Origin: Butyricicoccus sp.
Lineage (GTDB): Bacteria > Bacillota > Clostridia > Oscillospirales > Butyricicoccaceae
NCBI GenBank assembly: GCA_020025885.1
Contig: JAHHRJ010000014.1
Location: 1-45,528 of the forward strand
Reading direction: 5' to 3'
Length of the DNA: 45,528 nucleotides
The stretch's first letter is position 1. The number at the start of each line of letters is the position of its first letter. This document shows positions 16,984-25,636 of the stretch, piece by piece. A program made the translations under genes and the position numbers. The notes beneath the pieces were generated by a model, which did not search any database, was not told the origin of the DNA, and saw nothing but the letters and a program-made list of their open reading frames with translations.

Positions 16984-17397
16984 ATGCCAGAATCCAGAAT
17001 CGATTACGCAATTACTCTGCACCAGAAGGGCTACAACTGTGCCCAAGCCGTTGTCTGTGCTTATGCAGATCTGTTCGGTGTTGACCAAGAGACCGCCTAT
17101 AAGATGAGTGAGGGCTTTGGTCTTGGCATGGGCATGATGGAAGTTTGCGGCGCACTGAGCGGCGGGCTGATGCTCGCAGGACTGAAAAACAGCGCAGGCT
17201 CCGATGCACCCGGTAAGACCAAGGGCTCTACTTACAAGCTCAACCGTACACTGGGTGAGGCATTCCAGAAAGAGACCGGTTCCATTTTGTGTCACGAGCT
17301 CAAAGGACGCGACACAGGCAAGCCAATTTACCCTTGTGATGCATGTGTTCGACATGGCGCAAAGCTCGTAGAAGAGTATCTGTTCGATGACAAGTAA
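16984..17397 (+). CDS. C_GCAxxG_C_C family probable redox protein
   Basis: The 137-residue protein has the family pattern: GYNCAQAV (C19) with C25, then VCGALSGGLMLAG (C55), and later C102, C113 and C116. Members are small cysteine-rich proteins of anaerobes thought to bind a metal or act in redox chemistry; the function is not established. AAGGAG precedes the ATG by 8 bases. It follows the amidase gene by 11 bases and is probably co-transcribed, though no functional link is obvious. A strong terminator follows. Confidence 0.85.
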   Translation: MPESRIDYAITLHQKGYNCAQAVVCAYADLFGVDQETAYKMSEGFGLGMGMMEVCGALSGGLMLAGLKNSAGSDAPGKTKGSTYKLNRTLGEAFQKETGSILCHELKGRDTGKPIYPCDACVRHGAKLVEEYLFDDK

Positions 17398-17399
17398 TA

Positions 17400-17436
17400 A
17401 AAAACTCTCAGGCAGTTTATGCCTGAGAGTTTTTTA
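17400..17436 (+). terminator. Terminator after the C_GCAxxG_C_C gene
   Basis: A 14-bp near-perfect stem (AAAACTCTCAGGCA and its complement) is followed by a T-run. Confidence 0.92.
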
Positions 17437-17752
17437 TTTTACAAACGAAATCGGATCTTAAAAAATATGCTGCACTGCGATCGCACCTGTACCGATTAAA
17501 ATCGTATATCAACACCATTGACCAAGACTTTTCTCCGATATTTTGGACACCAAACTACATGATATTTGCACGAGTATACCACATTGTTATTGTTTTTATA
17601 TTTCATGAAAACATTATACTACTATTTTTCATCTAATACAAGACAATACCCTCATGAACGGGGAATCTATGTGTGCCTTATATCCCCATGCCTAAAGGCA
17701 GGGACTTTACGGCACTTTTGGTAATATTCATTGCATTCGCCTCTTCCTATCC
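17437..17752. other. Intergenic region with possible IS200/IS605-type end remnant
   Basis: No gene is visible. The segment at 17656-17715 (GGGGAATCTATG..., then CCCCATGCCTAAAGGCAGGG, then ACTTTACGGC) resembles the hairpin-bearing right end of Firmicute IS200/IS605 elements. There is no recognisable tnpA or tnpB remnant beside it. It may be a solo end or a non-autonomous derivative. Confidence 0.4.
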
Positions 17753-17787
17753 AAAAGAGTGCTATCCCCTATGGTACAGCACCCTTT
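17753..17787 (-). terminator. Terminator after the GH63 gene
   Basis: AGGGTGCT pairs with AGCACTCT (one G-T pair), followed by TTTT on the minus strand, eight bases past the stop. Confidence 0.7.
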
Positions 17788-17794
17788 CCCTTAC

Positions 17795-20101
17795 TTATTT
17801 CATTAGGATTCCAGTCTGAGTTGATGGATTGGTTTCTGCCAACGCATTCTGATAGAGCATATAATATGCCGCAGCTGACCAGCTAAAATTCTTTGTGTGC
17901 AGTCCTTCACCTGTAACAGGGTTATAGTTTTCATGGATCGGAGCATCGGTCAAAACCCCCTCTGCACCATCAAAGAGTTTGTATGCCAGCTCTTTTGCTT
18001 CGGTTTCGTAGCCATAGTTCTGCAATGCCTCTACACCATACAATGCCTGATCGAGCCACACTGGACCTCTCCAGTAGCGGTATGGATCAAACTTCGCATT
18101 GTCTGCCGATGCGGTAGGCATTGGTACACGTAGATTGAACTTATTGGCATCCATCATATTATCCTTGACCTTTTGCGCACGGTTTGCAGGTGCCAGTTTT
18201 GCCCAAAGCGGCATCCAGCCTTCGGTTCCCTTTCCGCGATTGGTCAAGAGTTTTTTCTGCGATCCGTCCTTGCTGATCTGTAAATCATAGTAGAATCCGG
18301 TCTTTTCGTCCCACATGTTGTTGTTGATATACTCAGCCAGTATCTTCGCTTCGCTCTCATATTTCTTTGCATCTTCCGTCTTACCAATTTCGAGGGCAAT
18401 GGACTTTAAGAATGCCTTTTCCGCATAAAGCATTGCATTCAGATCAACAGATTCCTGATTGATAGAATATCCAACCACCTTGCCCTGCTTGTCGGTATTT
18501 TCAAACACCTGTACACCGATATCATCCTTGCCGCTGCCTTCCTGATCAAAGCGTGTTGCATTGTCCATGCCGCTCTCCCAAGCAGCTGCTTCGATGATTG
18601 CTTCCACATTCAGGAGCGGTTTTCCATCCTTATCCTTCTTAATCTGCTTGTTTTCATCTTTCTGGTAGTGGAGATTGTCCACCATTGCTCCATACTCAGC
18701 CACGCCATTTTGGTCTGTATCACGGTTAGTATACCACCAGTTATGATATGCCGTCAACTTTGGATACATTTCATTCAGGAACGCCTTGTCCTTTGATTCC
18801 TGATAAACCTTCCAGACACCCCAAGCGGAAAGCGGTGGTTTTGAGTTGCGGTAGTTTGCCGAATTTTCCGAGTAGCTGAAACAGTCGAAAATCGTTCCTG
18901 CGTCCTGCGGTCTTACCGGGTCTGTGGACTGAATTTGGTGATCAAACATGCAGCGGATACTATCCTTTGCAAGCTCTGGATCAAACGCAGCTACACCAGC
19001 AGCATTCTTCCAAGTGTCCCAGCCCCATACACCATTAAACCACTTATACGACATGGATGGAGTCAGACCGCTGTGCTTGAACATACCCGCTGGGCTTCTC
19101 CAGTTGGTGATCAGCGTCTCCATCGCCTTAACTGTTGCATTCTTATAAGGCTTTGTTACATTGTCTGCCTTGTCAAAGGTCTTGTTCAGATAGCCTTCCC
19201 ATCTGGTGCGGTTGTCTGCAAACGCCTTTTCTGGATTTGCAAGCAGCGCCTGTACCGCCTTTGATTCCTTGTCTGCCTCTTCCTTGGTAAAGGTAAAACT
19301 TTCTGCGGTATAGGTCACATACGGCTTGCCCTTTGTGACGGTAACAGGCTTTGCAGCCTTAGATACATAGCTGAGCTTGTTTGCAGCAACTTCTGTGCCG
19401 ACCGTCTCACTGTGCTTGATGGTATATTTCATCTCTGGTGTGGTTGTCCATGCCTTCGTATCCCCTGCAAAGGAAACCTGTACTCCATTTTCGATGGCAC
19501 TCAAGCTTGTATTGGTCGGATACGTCTTTGAACCCATCTTATTTTCTGCAAAGATATGACCATTCCACCCCACATTCAGTACGAGTGGTTCATCCTGATA
19601 GTTTTCAATTTGTGCACGCACCAAGTTGGTTCTGCCGCTGACAAAGATGAGCTCCAGTGTCACCTTATACTGGTCGCGTGCCTCATAATACTGCACGAGA
19701 CGACCGGGATAGTATGCCATATAGGGTCTTGCACGGGTCAAATCAATCTTCGTGCCATCCGCTGCGGAAAGCTCTAAGCGGCTGATGCAATCGGACAGAT
19801 TCATGCCAATATCCTGCGCTATGATGTGTGGACCTGCAAATCCACCATAGACACTGAGTGCATCAAGCGCATGCAGATGATATCCATGCCATGCACCCAT
19901 ATCTGCAAATACATTGTATCTGCTGGTGGAATAGTATCCATAGGGCTCATTATCCAAACGTGCGGTCACATCCAATACATTTGCAAAATCCTCAGTTTTA
20001 TATTCAGCTGATGCTGCACTTGCATAAGCACCCCAAAATGTGTTCGTTGTGATACAAGCTGCCATCAAGAGACCAATCCCACGTTTCAACCGCTTTTCCA
20101 T
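17795..20101 (-). CDS. ygjK: Secreted GH63 alpha-glucosidase, YgjK-like
   Basis: The 768-residue protein aligns by eye along its length with E. coli YgjK. Shared elements include FADMGAWHG (65-73), NWRSPAG (333-339), WGWDTWK (359-365), WESGMDN (508-514), YWRGPVW and HENYNPVTG (723-731). By that comparison D513 is the general acid and E724 the base. YgjK is an inverting alpha-glucosidase acting on glucosyl disaccharides. A signal peptide (basic start, hydrophobic core, cleavage near residue 29-32) places it outside the membrane. AGGAGG lies five bases before the ATG. It has its own consensus promoter and a candidate operator. The true substrate here is unknown. Confidence 0.85.
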   Translation of the reverse strand: MEKRLKRGIGLLMAACITTNTFWGAYASAASAEYKTEDFANVLDVTARLDNEPYGYYSTSRYNVFADMGAWHGYHLHALDALSVYGGFAGPHIIAQDIGMNLSDCISRLELSAADGTKIDLTRARPYMAYYPGRLVQYYEARDQYKVTLELIFVSGRTNLVRAQIENYQDEPLVLNVGWNGHIFAENKMGSKTYPTNTSLSAIENGVQVSFAGDTKAWTTTPEMKYTIKHSETVGTEVAANKLSYVSKAAKPVTVTKGKPYVTYTAESFTFTKEEADKESKAVQALLANPEKAFADNRTRWEGYLNKTFDKADNVTKPYKNATVKAMETLITNWRSPAGMFKHSGLTPSMSYKWFNGVWGWDTWKNAAGVAAFDPELAKDSIRCMFDHQIQSTDPVRPQDAGTIFDCFSYSENSANYRNSKPPLSAWGVWKVYQESKDKAFLNEMYPKLTAYHNWWYTNRDTDQNGVAEYGAMVDNLHYQKDENKQIKKDKDGKPLLNVEAIIEAAAWESGMDNATRFDQEGSGKDDIGVQVFENTDKQGKVVGYSINQESVDLNAMLYAEKAFLKSIALEIGKTEDAKKYESEAKILAEYINNNMWDEKTGFYYDLQISKDGSQKKLLTNRGKGTEGWMPLWAKLAPANRAQKVKDNMMDANKFNLRVPMPTASADNAKFDPYRYWRGPVWLDQALYGVEALQNYGYETEAKELAYKLFDGAEGVLTDAPIHENYNPVTGEGLHTKNFSWSAAAYYMLYQNALAETNPSTQTGILMK

Positions 20102-20144
20102 ATGCTCCTCCTAATTTTCTTCTTGATCAGTTTTTCCCAATTAC

Positions 20145-20167
20145 TTATCTATTAGATTTATAGATAA
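20145..20167 (-). promoter_or_regulatory. Candidate operator of the GH63 gene
   Basis: TTATCTAT-N7-ATAGATAA is a perfect 8-bp inverted repeat lying between the promoter and the ribosome site, where a repressor would block transcription. Confidence 0.5.
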
Positions 20168-20191
20168 ATCCAATTTACAAATCATGGCTAT

Positions 20192-20220
20192 ATTATATGC
20201 TTCTCCAAATATTTTGTCAA
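20192..20220 (-). promoter_or_regulatory. Promoter of the GH63 gene
   Basis: Perfect TTGACA (20215-20220) and TATAAT (20192-20197), 17 bases apart, on the minus strand. Confidence 0.85.
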
Positions 20221-20340
20221 TTGAATCGTATTTTTTCAGCACATTATACATTTTTCATTCTTACTTTTTGACACACATTCCCAAAACGTTTTTCATTTTC
20301 CTTTTTAGAACTTCCTACCTCTTTATTTTTGCAAAGCATA

Positions 20341-20375
20341 AAAAGAGACGAATTGCTTTCCAATTCGTCTCTTTT
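20341..20375 (-). terminator. Terminator after the methyltransferase gene
   Basis: A 15-bp perfect stem AAAAGAGACGAATTG with a 5-base loop and a T-run lies 9 bases past the stop. It is A/T-flanked on both strands. Confidence 0.9.
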
Positions 20376-20383
20376 CAAGTTCT

Positions 20384-21229
20384 TTATGCTTCTTTTTCAA
20401 ACACACAAACCACCATTTTCACAAAGCACTCCTTAAACAAGGGCAGATTTGCCAGTGGCTTCAAGAATCCACGCAGGGGCACTTCTCGATAATATGCCTG
20501 CTTCATTCCTGCCTGCAAACGCAGACGATCAAACCACTTGATAGTCATATGATTGATATAAGAAAAATACTCTTTCCCCTGCTTATTTGTAGAAATACGG
20601 AATGCAATGCGATCATCACCATCTGGAACGGTTTTGCACAGTTGCTTGTATGCCGCAACCAAAGTACCCTCTGAGAAGAACATATGCACCCATGGAATTG
20701 CGATAAGATCAGAGAGATGTGCACCAAATGGATGGTAGTATGGCGGGAAGTTGACATACAGTCTGCCGCCCGGCTTTAAGATACGGCGCACCTCTGCCAG
20801 CACGAGGTCTGGACGATCCACATGCTCCATTGCATCATTCATAATGATGGTGTCAAAGCTGTTTTCCGGAAATCCAGTCTCCGCAGCATCCCCAACGACA
20901 AACGTAAAGCGATCTGCATATCCGAGCTCTTGTGCAAGTGCTTCTGCTTCCTCTTTGTAGTGGGGCACGATATCCATACCAACGATTTTTGCAACACCCT
21001 GAGAGGCATAATACATGGTCTTTCCGCCTGCGCCGCAGCCCACGTCCAGAACGACCTTATCCTGAAACATCTCTTGTGGGGTATATCGCTCGGTATAGAA
21101 TGCAATGGTATTTGCGCCACGCTTATACTGCCACATTGCGTAGCTCTCTTTTCCCTCATTCTGTAAGTTGAATGGGTGTACTGGCAGCGGAAATAGCCGA
21201 TTGAGTGCCAAAAGAAATTTTGTCATCAT
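20384..21229 (-). CDS. Class I SAM-dependent methyltransferase
   Basis: The 281-residue protein has motif I VVLDVGCGAGG (59-69), an acidic residue ending the second strand (VGMDIVP), NDAMEHV as motif post-II, and LKPGGRLYVNFP as motif III. This is the Methyltransf_11-type fold. The substrate cannot be read from the sequence; a C-terminal hydrophobic FFSEGT/YYHPFG insert region hints at a lipid or surface-polymer target, which is only a guess. AGGAG lies about 11 bases before the paired ATGs. It is flanked by a terminator and its own promoter, so it is monocistronic. Confidence 0.8.
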   Translation of the reverse strand: MMTKFLLALNRLFPLPVHPFNLQNEGKESYAMWQYKRGANTIAFYTERYTPQEMFQDKVVLDVGCGAGGKTMYYASQGVAKIVGMDIVPHYKEEAEALAQELGYADRFTFVVGDAAETGFPENSFDTIIMNDAMEHVDRPDLVLAEVRRILKPGGRLYVNFPPYYHPFGAHLSDLIAIPWVHMFFSEGTLVAAYKQLCKTVPDGDDRIAFRISTNKQGKEYFSYINHMTIKWFDRLRLQAGMKQAYYREVPLRGFLKPLANLPLFKECFVKMVVCVFEKEA

Positions 21230-21266
21230 TGCGTTTTCAACTCCTGTATCATGTCCTGTTAATCAC

Positions 21267-21300
21267 GCTTTATTATAAAGCAAAACACGGACAATTGCAA
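21267..21300 (-). promoter_or_regulatory. Promoter of the methyltransferase gene with overlapping palindrome
   Basis: TTGCAA (21295-21300) and TATAAT (21272-21277) are 17 bases apart on the minus strand. A perfect GCTTTAT-T-ATAAAGC palindrome (21267-21281) covers the -10 box and may be an operator. Confidence 0.65.
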
Positions 21301-21355
21301 CAAAAAAGCAATGGTTCTTACCAAAGACTATCATTCTTTCAGCGCGTGCACACGA

Positions 21356-23533
21356 TCAAATTTCGTACCAGCGAATCTCGTTTGTTTCCATGTGCAGATC
21401 GAAGCTGCTTCCGTCGCCACGGTATACAGTAGTATCCTGTGGCTCATAGGTGTTGTTTACCACACAGTACTTGCCGTTCTTCACATATGCATGAACTTCC
21501 ACATTGAAGTTCGTGCTGAACCAGCGGGTTAGTTCGTTCTCGCTGTGTGTGCTCCAAAGAATACTGCGATACAGGATACGGCTATTTTCAAAGCTATATG
21601 GCAGACCGCTGATGTAAACCGAGCGACCCTTACCAAAATCCTTGACTGCCATCTGTACTTCCTTTTCACGCTGCACCAGAATTTCTGTCCCCTCATGTGC
21701 GTACATACTCTTCTTGCCCTCACCAAAGTCAACTGGCTTGGTGGTATCTTTCAAAATGAAATGCTCTGGGTGCTCTTCCCAGTTGTACTTGTCATAGTTA
21801 AGCGTAAATCCAGTTTCCTTTTCTACACCCATCATGCTCGCAAGCTGCAAGTAGTGACCCTGATGTTGGTGACCAGATGGTTCACCCACGCCAATAAAGC
21901 CGCCGCCATTGTACACAAATTCGCGGATCTTTGCGGTAATCTCGGCATCTTCCCAGATTGCGCCGCCTGTATGTGCAGTGTCTCCATCACCAACATTGAT
22001 AATAACGTCCACATGATCGAGTGCATGCGCGTTTTCCTTCAGGTCAGCAAACGAGATAAACTTCACATCAAATGGTGCACCTGACAGTGCTTCAATGATG
22101 CCCGCATAGCTGTAATTTTGCTTTTGATACAGGGCATGGTGTACCATATGACAGCCCCAGCTGCGAATCTTGCCCCAGCTATTGAGGACTGCAACCGTCT
22201 TTACGCAATACGGAGTCGTGCCACGTGCATTTTCATATAGCTGACGGAACTCGTTGCACACGCTCTCTACATAGTCAATAAACTCCGGGAAATCAAGTGC
22301 CAGCTTTAAGTATCCGCCATATCCAATACGATCGATCGGCTTACGCAGAATCGCTCTTCTTGCGGTCACCCAATTTTCCTTTGCTTCCCTCACAGGATCG
22401 CCGCCCTCATGGAAGGTATCCGGGAAGAAATATGGCAGGAAACGTCCCTCTGTGTACTTAACCCCCGCAATATCCGAGATCAGGCGCAGGGTGCTGCCGT
22501 TGCCTACGCTGCCAACGACTGCATCCAGTCCAATGGTGGAAAACTCTGGCATGAACGGCTCGGTTCCGATCCAGTGATCGCCCAGAAACATCATGGCTTC
22601 CTTGCCATATTCGTGGGTAATGTCCACCATTTCCTTTGCCAGCTTTGCGACCTCTCTGCGCTGGAATGCTTGGAAATCACGGAACTCCTTGCTCGGTACA
22701 CGGTACTGGTTGTTATAGTAGCCTTGGTCAATGATATATTCTGGACGGAACTTGTACCCAACTTCCCGCTCGAACTGCTCCAGAATATAGGGGCTGACCG
22801 ATGCAGAATAGCCATACCAATCTACATACTTTTCGCGTTTCAGCTCATCAAACACCAAGGTAAACTGATGGAAGAATGTGGTATAACGGATCACATCGAC
22901 ATATGGGTGCTCCTCGCAGAATTTTCGCAAACGCTCTATGGTATATTGATGGGTCTTAGGCTGACGCACATCAAATGTGATCTGATGCTCAAAATCCTTC
23001 CAGTTATTTGTTACTGCGTTATACATATGTACAGGGTCCCAAATGATATATGCAAGGAAACTTACGGTATATTCATGGAATACCTGCGGCTTTGCGATCT
23101 CCACACAGCCAGTCTCTTCGTTATAACACCACTGGTCAGGTGTCAGCACTTTCCCAGTTGTACGGTCAATGACTTCCCACCATCGGGTGATATCGTCTCT
23201 TGTGTTGACCTGCATGAGTTCATCTGAAATACCCTTCATCAACGGAATTTCCAGCACGCCACCTGTCGCAGTATAAAACGCCGTCATAATATAGCACTGC
23301 TGTACTTCATCCGGATTTGCCTTTGCCCATACATTGTCCTTACGGGTCGTATAGTAGGTAGAGTAGATCTTTGCGCCCACCTGTGTCAGCTCTTCCGGAA
23401 ACTCTGTTCCGTCACAATCGCGGATTGCATCCGCGCCCCAACGCTTCAAAATTCCAATTGTTTCTGGTACAACGTCCAAGTTGGTTGGGATGGTAACACG
23501 TCCATGCTTTAAATCTTTATTCTGTTCTGTCAT
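21356..23533 (-). CDS. lnpA: 1,3-beta-galactosyl-N-acetylhexosamine phosphorylase (GH112)
   Basis: The 725-residue protein is of normal GH112 length and shows the family's features, such as the opening GRVTIPTNLDVVPET, the FLGDHWIGTEPF region of the barrel, and the FIGVGEPSGHQ glutamine-amidotransferase-like domain near residues 540-560. The enzyme phosphorolyses lacto-N-biose or galacto-N-biose to galactose 1-phosphate and N-acetylhexosamine, in the cytoplasm. These disaccharides come from mucin and milk glycans. It is the last gene of an ABC-importer operon, which supplies its substrate. nahK, galT and galE are not in the window. Preference between the two disaccharides, or D-galactosyl-rhamnose as in some clostridial members, cannot be settled here. 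Confidence 0.9.
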   Translation of the reverse strand: MTEQNKDLKHGRVTIPTNLDVVPETIGILKRWGADAIRDCDGTEFPEELTQVGAKIYSTYYTTRKDNVWAKANPDEVQQCYIMTAFYTATGGVLEIPLMKGISDELMQVNTRDDITRWWEVIDRTTGKVLTPDQWCYNEETGCVEIAKPQVFHEYTVSFLAYIIWDPVHMYNAVTNNWKDFEHQITFDVRQPKTHQYTIERLRKFCEEHPYVDVIRYTTFFHQFTLVFDELKREKYVDWYGYSASVSPYILEQFEREVGYKFRPEYIIDQGYYNNQYRVPSKEFRDFQAFQRREVAKLAKEMVDITHEYGKEAMMFLGDHWIGTEPFMPEFSTIGLDAVVGSVGNGSTLRLISDIAGVKYTEGRFLPYFFPDTFHEGGDPVREAKENWVTARRAILRKPIDRIGYGGYLKLALDFPEFIDYVESVCNEFRQLYENARGTTPYCVKTVAVLNSWGKIRSWGCHMVHHALYQKQNYSYAGIIEALSGAPFDVKFISFADLKENAHALDHVDVIINVGDGDTAHTGGAIWEDAEITAKIREFVYNGGGFIGVGEPSGHQHQGHYLQLASMMGVEKETGFTLNYDKYNWEEHPEHFILKDTTKPVDFGEGKKSMYAHEGTEILVQREKEVQMAVKDFGKGRSVYISGLPYSFENSRILYRSILWSTHSENELTRWFSTNFNVEVHAYVKNGKYCVVNNTYEPQDTTVYRGDGSSFDLHMETNEIRWYEI

Positions 23534-23542
23534 AGTGACACC

Positions 23543-23746
23543 TCAATCTTTTCTGCTTGGTGTTTGATACGGTTTGTTATAGAGAAATAATGCTGTGAGC
23601 AGCCCCACAACGCCCACAAGCATCAGTCCCAGTCCAGCAAGCTCTCCAGTCATTTTCCAGCCAACGATGACAAGCACAAGCCCTACAATAAAAAATGCAG
23701 CAATGAGCAGTGCACGCAATGTCATATGCTCTTTCCAAAATTCCAT
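23543..23746 (-). CDS. Small membrane protein in the GH112 operon
   Basis: The 67-residue protein has two hydrophobic helices (about residues 11-30 and 36-56) joined by a short GELAGLG turn, with a basic C-terminal tail (SRKD). I do not recognise a named family. It lies 9 bases upstream of the GH112 start and 10 bases after the permease stop, so it is certainly in the operon. A GGTGATA ribosome site precedes the ATG. It might assist the importer or be a small accessory membrane protein; no motif decides this. Confidence 0.7.
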   Translation of the reverse strand: MEFWKEHMTLRALLIAAFFIVGLVLVIVGWKMTGELAGLGLMLVGVVGLLTALFLYNKPYQTPSRKD

Positions 23747-23756
23747 ACTATCACCT

Positions 23757-24641
23757 TTATCCCTTGAGTCCGCCAGCGGTCATACCCTCTGTGAGCTGCT
23801 TCTGTACGCACATATACAGAATGAGTGTTGGCAGCATAACCAGAACCAGACCGGCATACATGATGCCATATTGTGCCGCCGACTGCTGCGCCTGCATCAA
23901 GTTCAGCAGTCCAACCGGCAGGGTTTTCGCTCCTGTTGCCGAACTCATCAGAGTCATAGAAATGATATACTCATTCCAAAATGACAGGAAGTTAAACAAA
24001 ATGACTGTAATGATCGAAGGCTTTGCCATTGGAAAAATAATACGCCACATTGCCATGCCATAGCTTGCACCGTCAATGTACGCCGCCTCTTCATACTCAT
24101 GGGAGAGGGTAGAAAAATAGCTGGAAAGCAAATAGATGGTAAATGGCAGCGCCGTTGCCGCATATACGATGGCAAGCACGACTAAGTTATTGAGCAGGAA
24201 TGCACTTCCTGTCAGCTTCTTGAGCCAGAGATCACCGTCACGCAGCATCAGGAAAATTGGCACCACAATGTAGTTTACATTGATAAACAGACCTGCCATA
24301 AATGCTGTGTTCAGGAATTTGCGTCCCTTGAACTGAAAACGAGATAGGCAGTAGGACGCTGGCAGCGCAATCACCAACAGGAGCACCAGTGCCAGTACGG
24401 TAACGATCACAGAGTTTAGCATATACGCACCCATCTGTGCAGTGTTCCATGCATCTGTAAAATTTTTCCAGTACAAACCAGCGGGAAGTATCCATGGATT
24501 TCCATAAAACTCGCTGTTCTGCTTGAAGGATGCCATGAACACCCAAGCAACTGGAACCAAAATGGTAATAGCAAGTGCAGACAGCACCACATAAATAAAT
24601 GCTTTGTACAAACCTTCTCCTGTATTCTTTTTGCTGTTCAT
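23757..24641 (-). CDS. Carbohydrate ABC transporter permease (MalG-type)
   Basis: The 294-residue integral membrane protein has six hydrophobic segments, starting near residue 12. The cytoplasmic EAA loop that contacts the ATPase, EEAAYIDGAS, lies at about residues 187-196. It is the MalG-type half of a class I sugar importer. It pairs with the MalF-type gene 13 bases upstream and the binding lipoprotein before that. No ATPase gene is present, so a shared MsmX-type ATPase elsewhere probably powers it. GH112 downstream indicates lacto-N-biose/galacto-N-biose as the cargo. Confidence 0.9.
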   Translation of the reverse strand: MNSKKNTGEGLYKAFIYVVLSALAITILVPVAWVFMASFKQNSEFYGNPWILPAGLYWKNFTDAWNTAQMGAYMLNSVIVTVLALVLLLVIALPASYCLSRFQFKGRKFLNTAFMAGLFINVNYIVVPIFLMLRDGDLWLKKLTGSAFLLNNLVVLAIVYAATALPFTIYLLSSYFSTLSHEYEEAAYIDGASYGMAMWRIIFPMAKPSIITVILFNFLSFWNEYIISMTLMSSATGAKTLPVGLLNLMQAQQSAAQYGIMYAGLVLVMLPTLILYMCVQKQLTEGMTAGGLKG

Positions 24642-24654
24642 ATGTATATCCTCC

Positions 24655-25539
24655 TCAGAATTCCAGCGGCTCGCGTTCTGTGACCTTGTTTACAAGCGCA
24701 GATAGAGCGAATGAGAAGAGGAAAATTACAACGCCAATCGCCATACTGTATCCAAAGAGCCCTGCGTCTTTCTGGCCGTACATATAGCTTAGTGCGACAT
24801 CCGAAGCACCATTCGGACCACCAGAGGTCATTGCTTTTACAAACAGGAACGCCATATTGATGGTAGAAATAATAAAAAACGTGAGGGTCGTGCGGATATT
24901 CGTCCAGATCAGTGGAATAGTGATTTGGAGAAACTGGGTCACACGGCTTGCGCCGTCCAGTCCGGCGCTCTCATACAGGCTTTCCGGTACACTCGCCATC
25001 GACGCCATGTACATGACCATGTAGTAACCGATCGCCTGCCAAACCATCGCAATGATGATGCTGACTATAACGAGCGACTGTCCTTTCCAGAGGATCGGGT
25101 CAGACATATCACGGAAGAGTCCAATGATGCTGTTGAGCATACCATTTTCCGGCTTATAGATCGCAGAGAAAATACCTGAAATAACCACAACCGAGAGGAT
25201 ATTCGGGATATAGAATACAATACGGAAGAAATTCTGTCCTTTGATTTTTTCACGGCTTAAAATGCCTGCGAAGACCAGTGCAAATGCAAATGTGATAACT
25301 GTGACCATAACAACCAGCAAGATCATGTTCTGCATAGAGCGGATAAAGTTTGCATCTTCTAACAGTGTCTGAAAGTTTTTGAATCCTACAAATGTCTCAT
25401 TTGGCGAATACGCACCCTTTTCGTACAATGAAATACGAAATACATTCATGGTTGGCACAATCATAAAGACAAAGAATAGGATCGTTGCCGGTGCAATACA
25501 CAAGAACCGGAAACATTTTAACCCTTTGTTCTCTTTCAT
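24655..25539 (-). CDS. Carbohydrate ABC transporter permease (MalF-type)
   Basis: The 294-residue protein has six hydrophobic segments and the EAA loop ESAGLDGAS near residues 190-200. It is the MalF-type partner of the next gene. I chose the ATG at 25539, with AAAGGAATC about 10 bases upstream; the frame runs to 25617, but those codons lie in a stable intercistronic hairpin region. It follows the binding-protein gene by about 100 bases, and that gap contains the hairpin at 25579-25602. Confidence 0.9.
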   Translation of the reverse strand: MKENKGLKCFRFLCIAPATILFFVFMIVPTMNVFRISLYEKGAYSPNETFVGFKNFQTLLEDANFIRSMQNMILLVVMVTVITFAFALVFAGILSREKIKGQNFFRIVFYIPNILSVVVISGIFSAIYKPENGMLNSIIGLFRDMSDPILWKGQSLVIVSIIIAMVWQAIGYYMVMYMASMASVPESLYESAGLDGASRVTQFLQITIPLIWTNIRTTLTFFIISTINMAFLFVKAMTSGGPNGASDVALSYMYGQKDAGLFGYSMAIGVVIFLFSFALSALVNKVTEREPLEF

Positions 25540-25578
25540 ATCTACTGATTCCTTTCCCTTGCAGGGTTCGTAAAGTAC

Positions 25579-25602
25579 GGCGGGCAGTTTTCTCTGCCCG
25601 CC
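25579..25602 (-). promoter_or_regulatory. Intercistronic stem-loop between binding protein and permease
   Basis: GGCGGGCAG pairs perfectly with CTGCCCGCC around a six-base loop, with no T-run after it. Such hairpins commonly protect the binding-protein mRNA end and lower permease output relative to the binding protein. Confidence 0.7.
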
Positions 25603-25636
25603 GCCACTGAATTGCAATCTTACGTTTGAGATTTGC

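Noticed and set aside
22409..23227. 272-codon open frame on the plus strand
   Set aside because: Antisense shadow of the GH112 phosphorylase.
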